A program made the translations under genes and the position numbers. The notes beneath the pieces are model-generated. The model ran no database searches, was not told the DNA's origin, and saw only the letters and a list, made by a program, of their open reading frames with translations. From Curvularia sp. ZM96 (Eukaryota; Ascomycota; Dothideomycetes; Pleosporales; Pleosporaceae): a stretch of 64,000 nt of DNA. This document shows, piece by piece, positions 1 through 11,480 of this stretch. Within the stretch, counting starts at the first letter, position 1; every line of letters starts with the position of its first letter. Location: assembly GCA_022457065.1 (NCBI GenBank), contig JAJGBQ010000001.1:124001-188000 (forward strand), read 5' to 3'.

Positions 1-988
1 CATCGTCGTCCTCGACCAGAGTACCCTTGTTTGGGACAATGGTGTTTGATTGGAACGTCTTGGGTAGTGGCCGCCCAAAAGAACCACCTCCACCCGGCCC
101 ATTTCCTGAGCCGGGTCGCATTTGTCCTGGAGGACCTGGAGGACCACCAGGAGGACCACCAGGAGGACCGCCCATAGGAGGTGGCCCTCGGTATCCTGGT
201 CCTGGCGGGGGCCGGCCGCCCATGCTGTTGGGTGTGCCTACTCTGCTCGGGGGCCCTCTGTTGCTTATGCGACTCTGGACGCTCATGGCCGGACTTGCGG
301 GTCGAGGAGCCATGTCTCCTCCGGTGAAGCGGGGAAACCTGCGCTCAAGTTCGTAGAAGACATCGGTTGCAAGCTGGCGGAAGCGCTCGAGGGGGAGGGT
401 TGACAGCTTTTGCCGCGCCTGGTTGCGCTTGGGATGGAAGCTGTTCTTGGGGAGTAGGAATTGTGGAGTGTCGTTGCCAGGCGCACCTGGCCCTCCCCGT
501 TTGCGATCTTGTTCTCTTCGTATCGACTCGTCGTAAACATCTGTGCTGAGTTCCTGGAACTGGACAGCTGACAGCCTGGTCAGCTTGTCCTTTGCCCTGC
601 TCGGGCGTGGGTTTCCCTTTTCGTCGTTGAGGTAGGGGCCGAGATAGGCCTTGAGGACATGGAAGTGCTCGGCCATGGTCTCCTCGAGGGCCTGCATCTT
701 GCGGTTGTCCATGGGGGGCCTCATGCTCTCGTTGATACTCGAGGCATACAAGCCTGTGCCGTCGCTGGAGCGCCCCACGGAGCTGGGGGGCGAGGGGTTC
801 CCATTGCTTGTGCGCATTCCCTTTGACATGCCTCCATCCGGGTTGCTGGGGCCGTAGGTGTTGGGGGGTAATGTGGGTGAGTAAGGGTTGTCGCCAGCGA
901 TGTTGCGGTAGCCGTTTATGGGGGACCACTCTTGGCTGTCGGTGGACATGGGCGACAGGGTGCCGCTCCGAGCATTGAGGGCATTCAT
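1..988 (-). CDS. SPA2: Cell-polarity scaffold SPA2, N-terminal part (runs off left edge)
   Basis: The frame opens with ATG at 988 and stays open for 328 codons to the window edge, so the C-terminus is missing. Two Spa2-homology (GIT-type) repeats are visible, at about residues 132-160 (RAKDKLTRLSAVQFQELSTD then VYDE) and 188-218 (ARQKLSTLPLERFRQLATDV). They are followed by a Pro/Gly-rich linker (about 245-310) and a stretch ending in acidic residues. In the family these repeats bind MAP-kinase kinases and polarity factors, and Spa2 acts with formins in the polarisome at hyphal tips. The glycine/proline-rich reading frame on the other strand at 27-356 is a shadow of the linker. Family assignment rests on the repeats and is firm; the true start could differ slightly. 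Confidence 0.85.
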   Translation of the reverse strand, partial: MNALNARSGTLSPMSTDSQEWSPINGYRNIAGDNPYSPTLPPNTYGPSNPDGGMSKGMRTSNGNPSPPSSVGRSSDGTGLYASSINESMRPPMDNRKMQALEETMAEHFHVLKAYLGPYLNDEKGNPRPSRAKDKLTRLSAVQFQELSTDVYDESIRREQDRKRGGPGAPGNDTPQFLLPKNSFHPKRNQARQKLSTLPLERFRQLATDVFYELERRFPRFTGGDMAPRPASPAMSVQSRISNRGPPSRVGTPNSMGGRPPPGPGYRGPPPMGGPPGGPPGGPPGPPGQMRPGSGNGPGGGGSFGRPLPKTFQSNTIVPNKGTLVEDDD

Positions 989-1996
989 CGAGGCGGCGGC
1001 AGCGGGGGCTGACAGCCGTTGGCTAGTGTCGTATCCGAGATGGTGGTTGGAGGCGGAGACGGCAGAAAAAAGACAGCGGCGTGGCTGGCGAGAATGGGTG
1101 CAGCTGAAACGGTGGGCGTGGTAGGAGGCGAGAGGGCGCTGGCTGGGGTGGGAAGGAGCGACGGTTAGCTGGAGTAAACAAGCAAGGCAAGAGCGAGAGG
1201 GCGGTCAAGCGGCCAAGGGAGCGTGGGAAGCACGTGGGCGTCTAGGGAACGACAAGGCAAGATTAAAAAAACAGCGCCAGCAGGACAACACAGCAGCAGC
1301 AGCAGTGGCAGCAAAGCGCACGACTACGGTACAAGGGCGAGGCCCGCCAGCCGGGGCCAAGCAGCTTATGAGGCTGCTCTGGGCCAAATGTCGGCCTTGG
1401 TGCCCCTTTCGCATCCTCCCTCTCCTGGGGCCTCCTGGCCAGCCGGGGCCGCCAGCCACAAGCGCCCAGCCAATGGCAGCCGCCCGCGCCCCCGACGCCA
1501 CTGAGCGCTCCGAGGCGCGCGTCTACCGCACGCATGAGCTGCCCTGAACAACACCACGCCCACCTCACCACCACGACGCCTTTCGCCTCGACACGTCCAC
1601 GGCGGCGCTCTGGCCGCAAAGGCACGATCAGCAGCAGCTATACGTTAGGCCGCCCGGTCTGGCCCGGCGATCACCCACCCCCGTCGTCAGCCGCGAGTGG
1701 AGACTGCCCCAATTTCCTACACACGGGGGAGAGCACAGCCGGAGTCGCACGGGGGCACAATGGCCATGTTATTCAAATGAGCATGACGACCACAATCACC
1801 CACCACCCGTCCGGTCGCCCGGCCCTGCGCCCTGGCCCCCACTGACGCCTCTTCGGGCGACTGCATCTCCTGGCTAGCATCGCATCTCCATCGCATTGTG
1901 CCTGCAGCCCATCCATGCCACCCACATGGCCCCCGTTCTTAACCGTTGCCAATCACGTCCACAACCCACCCACCCCGACCCTAGCCCCTCGTGACA
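989..1996. other. Intergenic, SPA2 promoter and ING-gene 3' side
   Basis: About 1 kb with no supported gene. It is CT/GC-rich with a CAG-type low-complexity patch near 1290-1315. It presumably holds the SPA2 promoter and 5' leader and the 3' UTR of the next gene. The several overlapping reading frames here have no recognisable domain. Confidence 0.6.
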
Positions 1997-3327
1997 TCAA
2001 CGTGCCCTCTTGATCTTCGTTGGCGCTTGGTTCCGGCACTCGGGACACAGCCAATCCCCCAGCGGTTCCTCCTTGATGCCCACGCACTCCCAGTGAAACC
2101 ACTGATACCGGCAGTTGTCGTTGTCGCAAGCCACCATGTCGCCAAAGCTGACTCGCTGACATGTACAATACTTGGTGTCGTCCGACTCGTCCTCCTCTGC
2201 GTCCCCGCCGCCCATGCCCGACATGTCCTCGTCCTCGGTCCCTGCTTCGCTCGCCACGCTCTCGTCGTCGGCCGTCGTCGAGGGAGACGCTCGCGACCCG
2301 CCCTTGCGACGCTTCTTGTTGACCCCAGACTTGGCCGTGAGCGCAGCCTTGCGCAACGGCTGCTGTGGCTTCGCCTTCTTCACCGTCAGTGCATTCTTCG
2401 GTGGCCTTGGTCCCACGCTGCCCGCCCGGGAGCCTGGCGTCGACGGCTTGGGAGTCCCTGGCCCTATCGAGCCTTGCCGGCCCAAACTCGATGCTGCCGA
2501 AGGGAGCGGGCCTATGCTGCCAGTTGGGCGCCGCCGCTTGGTGTCGCTGCCTACGGATACTTCTCGCTCTTGTCGAGCATTCGCCTGGATGGCCGTCTGA
2601 GCATTGGTGAGTCGTTGCTGGTTCAAGAGTGCCTGTGTCTGCATGTTCTGGAGTGAAGGCGTTGTCCTCGAATTAAGTCCAACATTGGCCGCGTTGCTCA
2701 GCCGTGCAATGGCAGCTGCCTGTGCGAGGTTTGGCGCTCCGCCTCCGTGATTGCCAGACACAGGCAGCAACGGTGTGTTGGCCCCTGTGTTAGACATGGA
2801 TGCTGGTGGGACCAGATTTCCCGGTGACTCTCTTAGCAGCGAGGGCATCTGAGGATCTGTCGGTATAGAGCCATCATTCTGCAAGTCTCGTAGCTTGATG
2901 TCTAGACGTTTGACATGGCGATCCAGCTGTTCCATGGTAAGTAAAGTCACCATCATGTAGAAATCGAAAACATACGAGAGCTGCGGCTTTTTCCACCAGT
3001 CCAATCTTCTCCTCTTGCAGAATTTGCGCCTTTTCATAGCTTGCCAAGATGACCTTGGAGTAGCCCGCCTCTTTTGGGTTTTCTACCAAGCTACCGTTCA
3101 GCTTGATGAATTTCTGAATGCTGCTGTCGCGCTGTTGTATCGCAGCGCGCAGCTCCTGGATTTGATTGTCCTTGGCTTGCACTTCTTCGTACAAGTGGGT
3201 AATCTCAGCTGGCAAGTTTGCGACTGTCTGTTGTTAGCCATCATCTTGCTTCACTTTTTCGCTAGTCAAGATTACCATCATGTACAAACTGCTCAAGCAC
3301 GGTTGCCGCGTCCTCTGCGATGGCCAT
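1997..3327 (-). CDS. YNG2: ING-family PHD-finger protein, YNG2-like (NuA4 acetyltransferase subunit)
   Basis: Three exons: 3327-3276, 3223-2976 and 2926-1997, with introns of 52 and 49 bp; the joins keep frame and give 409 aa. Residues 1-130 form the ING N-terminal helical domain (VLEQFVHDVANLPAEI..., then the IQKFIKLNGSL and LQEEKIGLVEKAAALL segments), closest in layout to Yng2. A basic, Ser/Pro-rich linker follows. A C-terminal PHD finger at about 345-400 starts YCTCQRVSFGDMVACDNDNC and continues through WFHWEC to LCPEC. The PHD finger of this family reads H3K4 methylation and Yng2 is needed for NuA4 H4 acetylation. Pho23 or Yng1 orthology is less likely but cannot be excluded by eye. The gene is divergent from the histone deacetylase gene. 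Confidence 0.85.
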
Positions 3328-3659
3328 GGCAGACGTTCAAAGATAGGATCGAGTTCAGGGAATGTTTTGGGGGTGGCAAGAAAAAGCGGCGAGGTGAGTG
3401 TGAGTGTGCGCGACGCACTCGGGGGTATCAAGGAAGCGCAAACGACGAAAGAAAAACAAGATGCGCCTATTGCGACCGTGACCGTGATGAAAGCTGATGG
3501 GGTATCGGTGACGGCGCGGGTGAAAGTGCCCCAGGCGGTGATGAGAGCAAACGGCTCGACACGCCAACAAAAACCACTGATATACCCTGACCGACCCTCA
3601 AGACGTCCACGGCTCAGTTGAAGAAAACCAGTCTTTACCCGAGTATACAAGATTCAAGT
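3328..3659. promoter_or_regulatory. Shared divergent promoter, YNG2-like / HOS2-like
   Basis: About 330 bp separate the ATG of the ING-type gene (minus) from the first proposed ATG of the deacetylase gene (plus). Both promoters must lie in this short stretch unless leaders overlap. No clear TATA box was identified. Confidence 0.5.
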
Positions 3660-5981
3660 ATGGGAAGGTGAGTGGATTCGCCTGTTCGGTCGCGGTCGTG
3701 GACTGCAGGTTGGGAGACACAGCTAGCTGACAAAGAGGCTAGGGTTCGCATGGCGCTAGGCAGAATGCGGTGCTACGGCCAATCATACGACGGCGCCGAA
3801 GACGACCCGGACGCTGCGTCGACCGCTAGCGAAGATGCGTCCGACGACGATGCAGACGACAGCTACCACGACGACAACGATAAAGACGACGAGTACGTGC
3901 CGGAAGCAGGTAGCTTGGCATATAGTGACTGCACCGCTTCCGAAACCCGTACGGTTCTGCGGCTCGGTACACTTTTGAACGGGCCACAGTGGCAGCTGTC
4001 CAACCCTGGCGGTCGGCGTGCGGCAAGAGTAGACTACCGTCTGAAGAGACCTGAGACGCCAAAGGAGGCCGTTGTAGCGAAGAAACCAACTGCAGCAAAA
4101 AAGCGTGGGCCAACACCAAAGGTAAGTAGCTTCTGCAAGTCGGAGAGCACTTGATTGCGCCAGTGGTACATCTCCATTCGGCTTCGATCACGTTCAAGAT
4201 TTGTGCATTCTGGCCCATACTGACGCATGCAGAAAAAGGCAGTTGACGATAATCAACCACCAGCACATCAACCCAAGCCTAGGACTCTAGCACGCTGGGA
4301 AAGGCGCTGTGCAGAAGAACAGAAACCGCATTCATTTGTTGACACATTCGTCGGCACACAAGACGACCGTGACCGTTGGATTTGGCAGGGTGCTCCGGAA
4401 CCACGTACCGTATCCAGATTCAATCAACCCGCCCCCACCAACTCATTCCAAACATCCCGCAACATGCGGGCCGCAGGTTACAGTCCGTCCAACGGACCCG
4501 CAAACAACATTGTTCAAGAATATCTCTCGCCCGACGATGCTTACCCGGCAAGCTTCCAGGATTTCAAAGCCATGACTGATGCAGAGAAGATAGAGGTAAT
4601 CGCACGCGAGGCCGAAGAGCATGGCCTAGAGCGGCCAAAAGGCTGGAACGTCTCATTTCACTACAATCCCCACGTAGAGTACCACCACTTTGGCAGCTCG
4701 CATCCCATGAAGCCATGGCGACTGACACTCACCAAACAACTGGTACTTGCCTACGGACTCGAGTATACCATGGACCTTTTTGAGCCAAGGCCAGCCAACT
4801 TCAACGAACTCGCCATCTTCCACGACCGTGAGTATCTGTCGTATCTCAGCAAGATTACTCCGCAAAATGCACAGCCTGAGGACCCCCAGTACATTACGTA
4901 TGGTTTTGGGGGTGAGTCGAACGACTGTCCAGTCTTTGACGGCCTCTGGAACTATGTATCTCTCTACACGGGTGCTACCTGCAGCGCAACCTGGAACCTG
5001 CTCAACAGCCGATCCGACATTGCCATTAACTGGTCGGGCGGCCTCCATCATGCTAAGAAGAACCTTGCCTCGGGGTTCTGTTACGTCAACGACATCGTCA
5101 TAGCCATCCAGCTGTTACTCACACAGCACCAGCGCGTATTGTACATCGACATTGACGTTCACCATGGCGACGGTGTTGAGCAGGCCTTCGAGTCAACGGA
5201 TAGGGTTTTTACGCTTTCATACCACAAGTATGGCATTGACAAGCACGGTTACCCGTTTTTCCCAGGCACTGGAAACATTGACGAGACGGGCCCAACCGAT
5301 CCCAGAAACCCGGGCAAGGCCCACAGCCTGAACATTCCCATTGACGATGGAATCGACGACGAGCAGTACAAGTGGCTGTTCAAGACTGTGACGAGCGCCG
5401 TGATTGAAAAATACAACCCAACCGCCATTGTACTGCAGTCTGGAGCCGACTCTCTCGGTGGCGATCGTCTTGGTCGGTTCAACCTCAACATCAAAGCCCA
5501 TGGTTTCTGTGTGGAGACAGTCAAGGCCTATGGCCGTCCGCTGCTCATTATTGGCGGAGGAGGATACACCCCACGCAACGTAGCACGCACGTGGTGCCAC
5601 GAAACTTCGGTATGCGTTGGTGCACAGCTACACAACGACCTTCCCGCCCACGTGCCGTATCTACAAGCATTTCAAGGTGCGGAGAATGGCGACGGGGTCT
5701 TGTATCCAGACCTCCACAACATCAAGCGCCACGAAAACCTCAATTCCCAGGCCAAACTCCACAAGCTTATTGAGCAAGCTCTTGAGAACCTGAGGTACTT
5801 GGAAGGCGCGCCCAGCGTAACCGTGGACACGCGAGGCATTCCTCTTGAGGAGATTATGAAGGTGCGGGAAATGATTGACCAGGAGCTCGAAGACGAGGCA
5901 GCGGACAGGGCACGTTTGACAGTGGAGCACAGCAGGCGGAAGAAGGAGAGGAATGTTGGCGGCCGAAGCGAGCGGAGATAG
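3660..5981 (+). CDS. HOS2: Class I histone deacetylase, HOS2-like, with long N-terminal extension
   Basis: Proposed exons are 3660-3667 (8-nt microexon), 3743-4121 and 4233-5981, giving 711 aa; a start at 3750 without the microexon is equally possible. The deacetylase domain spans about residues 255-640: HPMKPWRLTLTKQLVLAYGL, the active-site pair in GGLHHAKK (about 401-402), the zinc ligands in YIDIDVHHGDGV (about 435-445) and SGADSLGGDR (about 532), and GGGGYTPRN. Hos2 is the catalytic subunit of the Set3 complex. The first ~240 residues are unusual: an acidic run, a Lys/Pro-rich NLS-like stretch and a WERRCAEEQ segment. Ordinary Hos2 starts close to residue 243 (ATG at 4572). The extension could be real, or a separate upstream gene without its own stop. 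Confidence 0.85.
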
Positions 5982-6570
5982 GGCTGTGGCTAAGACGGTT
6001 GGATGGCTATGTATGGACGCTTCGCAAAAAGGTCATGGCGTTTTGGATCACCCTCTTGGGCTGGGAGAACGGGCAGGGCTGTCTGGTGCAATACCCCATG
6101 TTACGGATGCTACTTGGCAATGGTTTGTCAGACTTTTCTTTGTACTATACGTGTGACTGTGTGCAGAACGTGCGGGGATTCGGCGACTCGGAGGGCCCGG
6201 ACGAGTATGGGCGGGCGCACGCCTGTCAGGCCGCCGCCATGGTGCCTGTCTACCCCTCGCCAGACGTCAGACGGAAATGGAGGCGCCGCTGGTCGTCTTC
6301 TAGGCTTCTTTTCCGCCCTGCGCCCGCCTCTCCCCTACATGCGACGACGACACTGTGCAGTGCTAGTCGTGCTAATCTGCCGCCGGGCCCATTATAAATC
6401 CCTAGCGGGCGTGACTGGCCTCGGCGCCTGAAGTTCACCCAGCGCCGATCGTCGACCAGGGTCTCGCCGCCAAAAGCTCAGCCCTTGGGTGTCCCGGTAT
6501 CGAACGTGTCAGAACGTCTTCCGTGCTGAGGGGGACAGCCTTTGCCCGTCGTCTTACAGCTCTACCTACC
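5982..6570. other. Intergenic, no gene seen
   Basis: About 590 bp between the deacetylase stop and the next ATG. Nothing recognisable apart from presumed terminator and promoter sequence. Confidence 0.6.
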
Positions 6571-9476
6571 ATGACCGACGACCAGCGCTCAAGCCAGGAC
6601 TCGCCCAATAGCACCCACCTGCCAAGAGGCCCTGCCAGCGGCCCCTCACCCGCCGGCGCTCCGCCTCCAAACCCCCGGTCGTGCGTTACCTGCCGCAGAC
6701 GCAAGGTCAAATGTGACAAGAAGAACCCGTGTTCCAACTGTGTGCGCGCCAAGATCGATTGCGTCTTTCCAGGTCCCGGGCGCGCGCCGCGAAAGAGCAG
6801 GAAACCTCCCGATGCCGAGCTGCTCGAGCGCTTGCGACGCCTCGAGGGGGTTGTCACCAGCTTGAACGCCCAGGTCGAGGGCCATGAACAGGAGGCCGCC
6901 GAGCGCCAGCGGGAGCGAACAGGCAGCGCAGCCCAGGAAGAATGCCAATATGAAAGCCCATTGCCCGCGCCGACCCAGAACGGCGCAACCGGCGCAACCG
7001 GCCCTACCGACGACAGCCTACAAGGCCTCGAGAACCGCTTTGGACGGCTTGTGGTAGAAAACGGCCGAAGCCGCTACATCAACAATAGCTTCTGGGCCAA
7101 TCTGAACACAGAGGTAGGCGCATAAGCATTGGTTTCTTTTTTTCTTTTCTGGAAGCCTTCTACTCAGGGACTAACACCGTACCTGCAGGTCGAAGATCTC
7201 AAGGCAATCCTCATCGAGCCCGACGATGAAGACGAAGACGATGCGCTTTCCCCCGGATCCTCCGACCCGTCCTCACACCACCAGAGCTTCATTTTCGGCT
7301 ACAGTTCCTCCAATGTCGACATGCAATCGCTCCATCCTCCGGAGCACATAGCCCGTGACTTCTGGGAAGTCTACAAGGAGAGCGTGGAACCATTGGTCAA
7401 AATCCTGCACGTCCCTACCTTCCAAATCACCTTGTTCAACGCTGTGGCCAATATCGAAAAGGTTGGAAAAGGGCTGGAGCCTCTGTTGTTTGCCATTTAC
7501 TATGGCGCTGTAACCAGCAGCACACCCGAAGACTGTCGAGAGAAGTGGGGCGAGGAGCGAAGTGCGCTTCTCACCAGGTTTCGGTTCGGTCTTGAGCAGG
7601 GTCTCGCCAGGGCAAATTTTCTATTTTGCGACGAGCTTGTCACCCTCCAGGCCTTTGTTGCCTTCCTTGTCCTGTGTCGTCGCAATGATGATGCGCGCAG
7701 GATATGGACGTTGACTGGCCTGGTTGTTCGCATCGCACAAACGCTTGGCATTCATCGAGACGGCACACACTTCAATCTGCCACCGTTCGAGGTGGAGATG
7801 CGAAGGCGGCTGTGGTGGCAAGTCTGCATCCTGGATGCGAGATCTTCTGAAGACCAAGGCTGCGATCCTACCATCCATGAAGGACTATTCGACACAAAAA
7901 TGGTGCGACTAACCCCTACCCTAATGTCCATGTGCTGACAAGTATCAAAGCCTCTCAATGTCAATGACAGCGACCTCCGCCCCGATATGACAGAATTTCC
8001 TCAGGAGCGGCAAGGCTTTACCGACATGACCTTCTGCCTGCTCCGCTTCGAGATCACTAAGCTCATGCGACGCATTACATACGTACCTCCCGGTCCAAAC
8101 AAATGTACGCAGTTCTTCACCAACCTCTCCATTGAGCAAAAGGAGAAGTGGATCACCGATTACCATCATGCCATAGAGGCAAAATATTTGAAGAATTGCG
8201 ACATGTCAATACCGCTGTGCTGGGTCACAGCAACCGTGTCAAGACTTGTCATGAGTAAGATGTGGTTGATTGTCTATCATCCACATCAGCGCAAGGATGG
8301 CGGTGAGTATGCCTAGCCATTTTGCTTGTTCTAGACACTAATGAGAGAACAGGAGCCACGTTATCACAAGCAACAAAAGACAAGTTATTCATATCCTCTC
8401 TCGAGAGTATAGAATACGGCCTGTTGCTCGAGACGGAAGCGCGCACCATGAAATGGGGTTGGCTCTTTCGTACCTATGTCCAATGGCATGCCATTGCGTT
8501 CTTACTCTCCGAACTCTGCGTGCGTACCAAAGGCGATGTTGTGGATCGTGCTTGGGCTACATTGGAATCTTCCGCTGGTCGTTGGTGGTTCCCTCTGACT
8601 GACGAGCCAACACGCAAAACAAACCACGGACACGTGTGGAAGCCACTCGGGAAATTACTCGCAAAAGCAAAGGCTGCCCGTGAGCGTGAACTAGCCCTCC
8701 AGAGGGCCATGAAAGCCTTTGAGACTCGTCAATTCTCAGGAGAGCAATTCGATTTCAAGTCCCTTGGGGTTCCACAACAGCCGGAAATGACGTCTGTTCC
8801 ATGCAATCAGCAAAGTCCCCCGAGTCTAGACACTACTATTCAGCCTTTTGCACCAAAGCTTGGTGCTCTACCCAATGCAGAAGGTTCGAGCTGGTCCAAC
8901 AGTCCTACACAGTCAAACCCACATGGAGTCGTCACGCAAAATATTCGCGGCATGGATATGCAACGCAGTTTACCAAATGGAGCAACGGGGGGATTCCCGG
9001 ATGGTGTTCAAAATCTAGGCGCTCCTGCACAGGAGTTTCGGAATCTCTCACAATTCGGTATGGACGACATCATCAGCGATGTCATGGGGGGATCGCCGTT
9101 AGGTTTCCCAGATTATTCACAAAGCATCTCTCCTGTAACCAACGTTCCACAATCTAGCTCACCTCAGACATCCCAGCCCGTGTCGACCGCTCAACCGTAT
9201 GTTGTCAACAATGCACCAACCGCGGCAAATGGATACCCAACTTTCGGCGACGGAATGCTTCCGAATACGGACATGGGTTTCAGCATGGATAGCAATGGAG
9301 GCGCAGCAGTCAGAAGTATGAGCAGAGACGCGAACGGACAAGTGATGACGGATGGTACCGACATGGACTGGGCGCTTTGGGATGACATGGTGAATCAACT
9401 TGGTACTGATGGCCATTCGATAAATCCCACAGGCATGGCTGGACCGGGAACACTCGGAATAGTACCCTGGCTATGA
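6571..9476 (+). CDS. Zn2Cys6 fungal-specific transcription factor
   Basis: Four exons: 6571-7113, 7189-7902, 7951-8302 and 8353-9476, with introns of 75, 48 and 50 bp, giving 910 aa. The Gal4-type cluster has Cys at 38, 41, 48, 54, 57 and 64 (C-x2-C-x6-C-x5-C-x2-C-x6-C), followed by a short coiled coil (ELLERLRRLEGVVTSLNAQV). The middle (about 240-480) is a fungal-specific regulatory domain with the typical DARRIWTLTGLVVRIAQTLG and HRDG segments. The last ~200 residues are Gln/Asn/Ser/Pro-rich with Met-Asp-rich patches and an aromatic/acidic end (MDWALWDDMV), plausibly the activation domain. The in-frame ATG at 6523 would add 16 residues; 6571 has the better context. The target pathway is not evident from the neighbours. 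Confidence 0.85.
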
Positions 9477-9801
9477 GAAAAATGTCAACGAAGTTATGAT
9501 CATTTTTATGGCGTTTGGAGGAGAAAGACATCTACTCTCTATCCTTGGATTGTATACCCTGATTCGTTCGTTCATTGTAGATAGTGGGCTTCTACAATAT
9601 CGTAATCATACGTCAAGTATTTATTTGAATACTCAATGTCCATTGATACAAATATCGATGTCGGTGCCACTTAAAGAAATCGTAGAAAACGTTCCGTAAG
9701 GAGAACATTAGTTTTTGAGTACCAGAGCCCTCACTGGATCAAGCGATTTAATAAATCGTCTTTTAGATGTGTTCTCCCGATTGATACATTTCTATCTGGT
9801 T
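9477..9801. other. Convergent 3' region, no gene seen
   Basis: About 325 AT-rich bases between two convergent genes, presumably both 3' UTRs and polyadenylation regions. Confidence 0.6.
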
Positions 9802-10965
9802 TCAATCTCTCTTCAACCACTGCAAGTTCACCGCACTAACACATCCCTTTTCACCCTCCCTCAGCCAACCTAGCAAATTTTCCATTCCCAACCTCTCAAA
9901 CCCGACGTGGCTCTCCACACTAGCGCCCGCTGTATGACTGAGGACCATGACATTCTCCCTAAGGGCCAACTTGGGATTAACATTCGGTTCGTCGGCGTGA
10001 ACATCGAGTCCTGCAGCACTAATCCTCCCCTCATCCAACGCGACATTCAGCGCCTCTTCGTCAATCAACTTACCCCTCGCTATATTCACCAGCCGCGACC
10101 CATGCTTAAACTGACTGAATTGCGGTGTCGAAAGCAAGACGTCGCCCTCAAACGGCGTAGCTAACACGACGCAGTCGGCCAGCCCCAATAGCTCTTCCAG
10201 ACTAGCACAATACCTCGCGCCTACACTCTTCTCGCGCTCCTCGCTCATACGCACAACATCGTAGTACGCTATCTGCATTTCAAATGCCCTGGTCGCCTTC
10301 TCCGCGATGCGCATGCCTATGCGGCCCAAGCCAATGATACCCAGGACGTTGCCATTGGGATTATGCGTCACGGCCGCAATGTTGCGATTAGCGTTTGCAA
10401 ACTGCGCGGGCGACAGCGAGCGCGCGGCTAGAAAAGACCAGGGAATCGCACGGTAGCAAGACAGAATCAGGACAATGGCTGCGTCTGCAACAGACTCGGT
10501 ACAGGCGGCGGCGGAGTTGCAGTAGATGGTGCCGTGTGCGGCGAGACGGCGCGTGTCGACCCAGTCGAAGCCTGCGCCTGCTGAGGCGTAGATTTTACAG
10601 GAGCGGGGGAGTAGGGAACTTTTGGGTTTGTCTTATTAGTGTTTCTCGTTTTCGAGCAAAAAACAAAAAAGGCAAAAGAAGAGGCAGGCGTACATCAATT
10701 CGTCATCCCAGTTTCCCATTTCACCACCCGTGTTCCAGAAGGGTCGGTACATGGCGACGAAATCGCCCCATTGCTTTTCCTGCAGCGCACGTTTAAAGTC
10801 CTCCCGGCCCATCGAGTGCGTCCGCACAATGTGGAATCTCTCTTGCAGCTTTGCATAGAGCTCGTGATTCCACCGAATGTCATCGCCGAGATGCAGTAGC
10901 GTGGGCTTTGATGAAGCTGTGGCTGGCGGCAAGCGCTGGTCTGGTGTGGGTGTTGCCGGGCTCAT
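9802..10965 (-). CDS. D-isomer-specific 2-hydroxyacid dehydrogenase (NAD(P)-dependent)
   Basis: Two exons, 10965-10694 and 10618-9802, with a 75-bp intron and phase-2 join, giving 362 aa. The C-terminal half carries the Rossmann nucleotide-binding loop GLGRIG (187-192), the family signature with catalytic Arg (NIARGKLIDEEAL), the Glu region (LDVHADEP) and catalytic His (LSHTAG). The N-terminal half has the substrate-domain segment YASAGAGFDWVD. The family reduces 2-keto acids such as glyoxylate, hydroxypyruvate or aryl-glyoxylates; the exact substrate cannot be told from sequence. No targeting peptide is obvious, so it is probably cytosolic. Confidence 0.88.
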
Positions 10966-11480
10966 TGTGTACAGTTGTTTTTTCTTGTTTCTAGATCTCT
11001 TATTTCGCTAGTGGGTGTCTGGATATAATGGTAGGTACGTTCTTGTTTGTTTCGCAAGAATATATCTTCAATGTAGGTACTTGTCATGTGGTTGGACACC
11101 CTGGATGTGCCGCTTATGTGCGGGAACGTTGGCATGCATGCATGCATGACCAGTGGGGCAATAGGGTCTCAACCGGGTAGAAAAGTAGCGAAAGATAAGA
11201 CCGCGCAATCAGATGCTACACGTGGGTCTATTCGGTGTCCTAGTCGTCATAGTTTGGAAATATTAATCACGGTACAAATTGCTTGAGCACTATAGTGATA
11301 TCCTAATACCTACCAAGGTAATGCCTATCTAGGTTGTTTCTCCACCGCATGTCTTTTGTATAGTTACAGTGGAAATGCAGGGGCAATGTCAGAGCGAGAC
11401 AACATCTGTATCGTTCGTATCGAATTACGCTATTCCGAATATCCACATGGCTGTCCTAGAACCTCATGCAAAGCTCATTA
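10966..11480. other. Intergenic with short GCAT tandem repeat
   Basis: About 515 bp without a supported gene. It contains a small tandem GCAT run (about 11131-11147) and otherwise ordinary AT-rich sequence; it serves as promoter of the dehydrogenase gene. Confidence 0.55.

Noticed and set aside
27..356. Collagen-like Gly/Pro-rich reading frame on the plus strand
   Set aside because: It is the antisense shadow of the Pro/Gly linker of SPA2, whose minus frame carries the family repeats.
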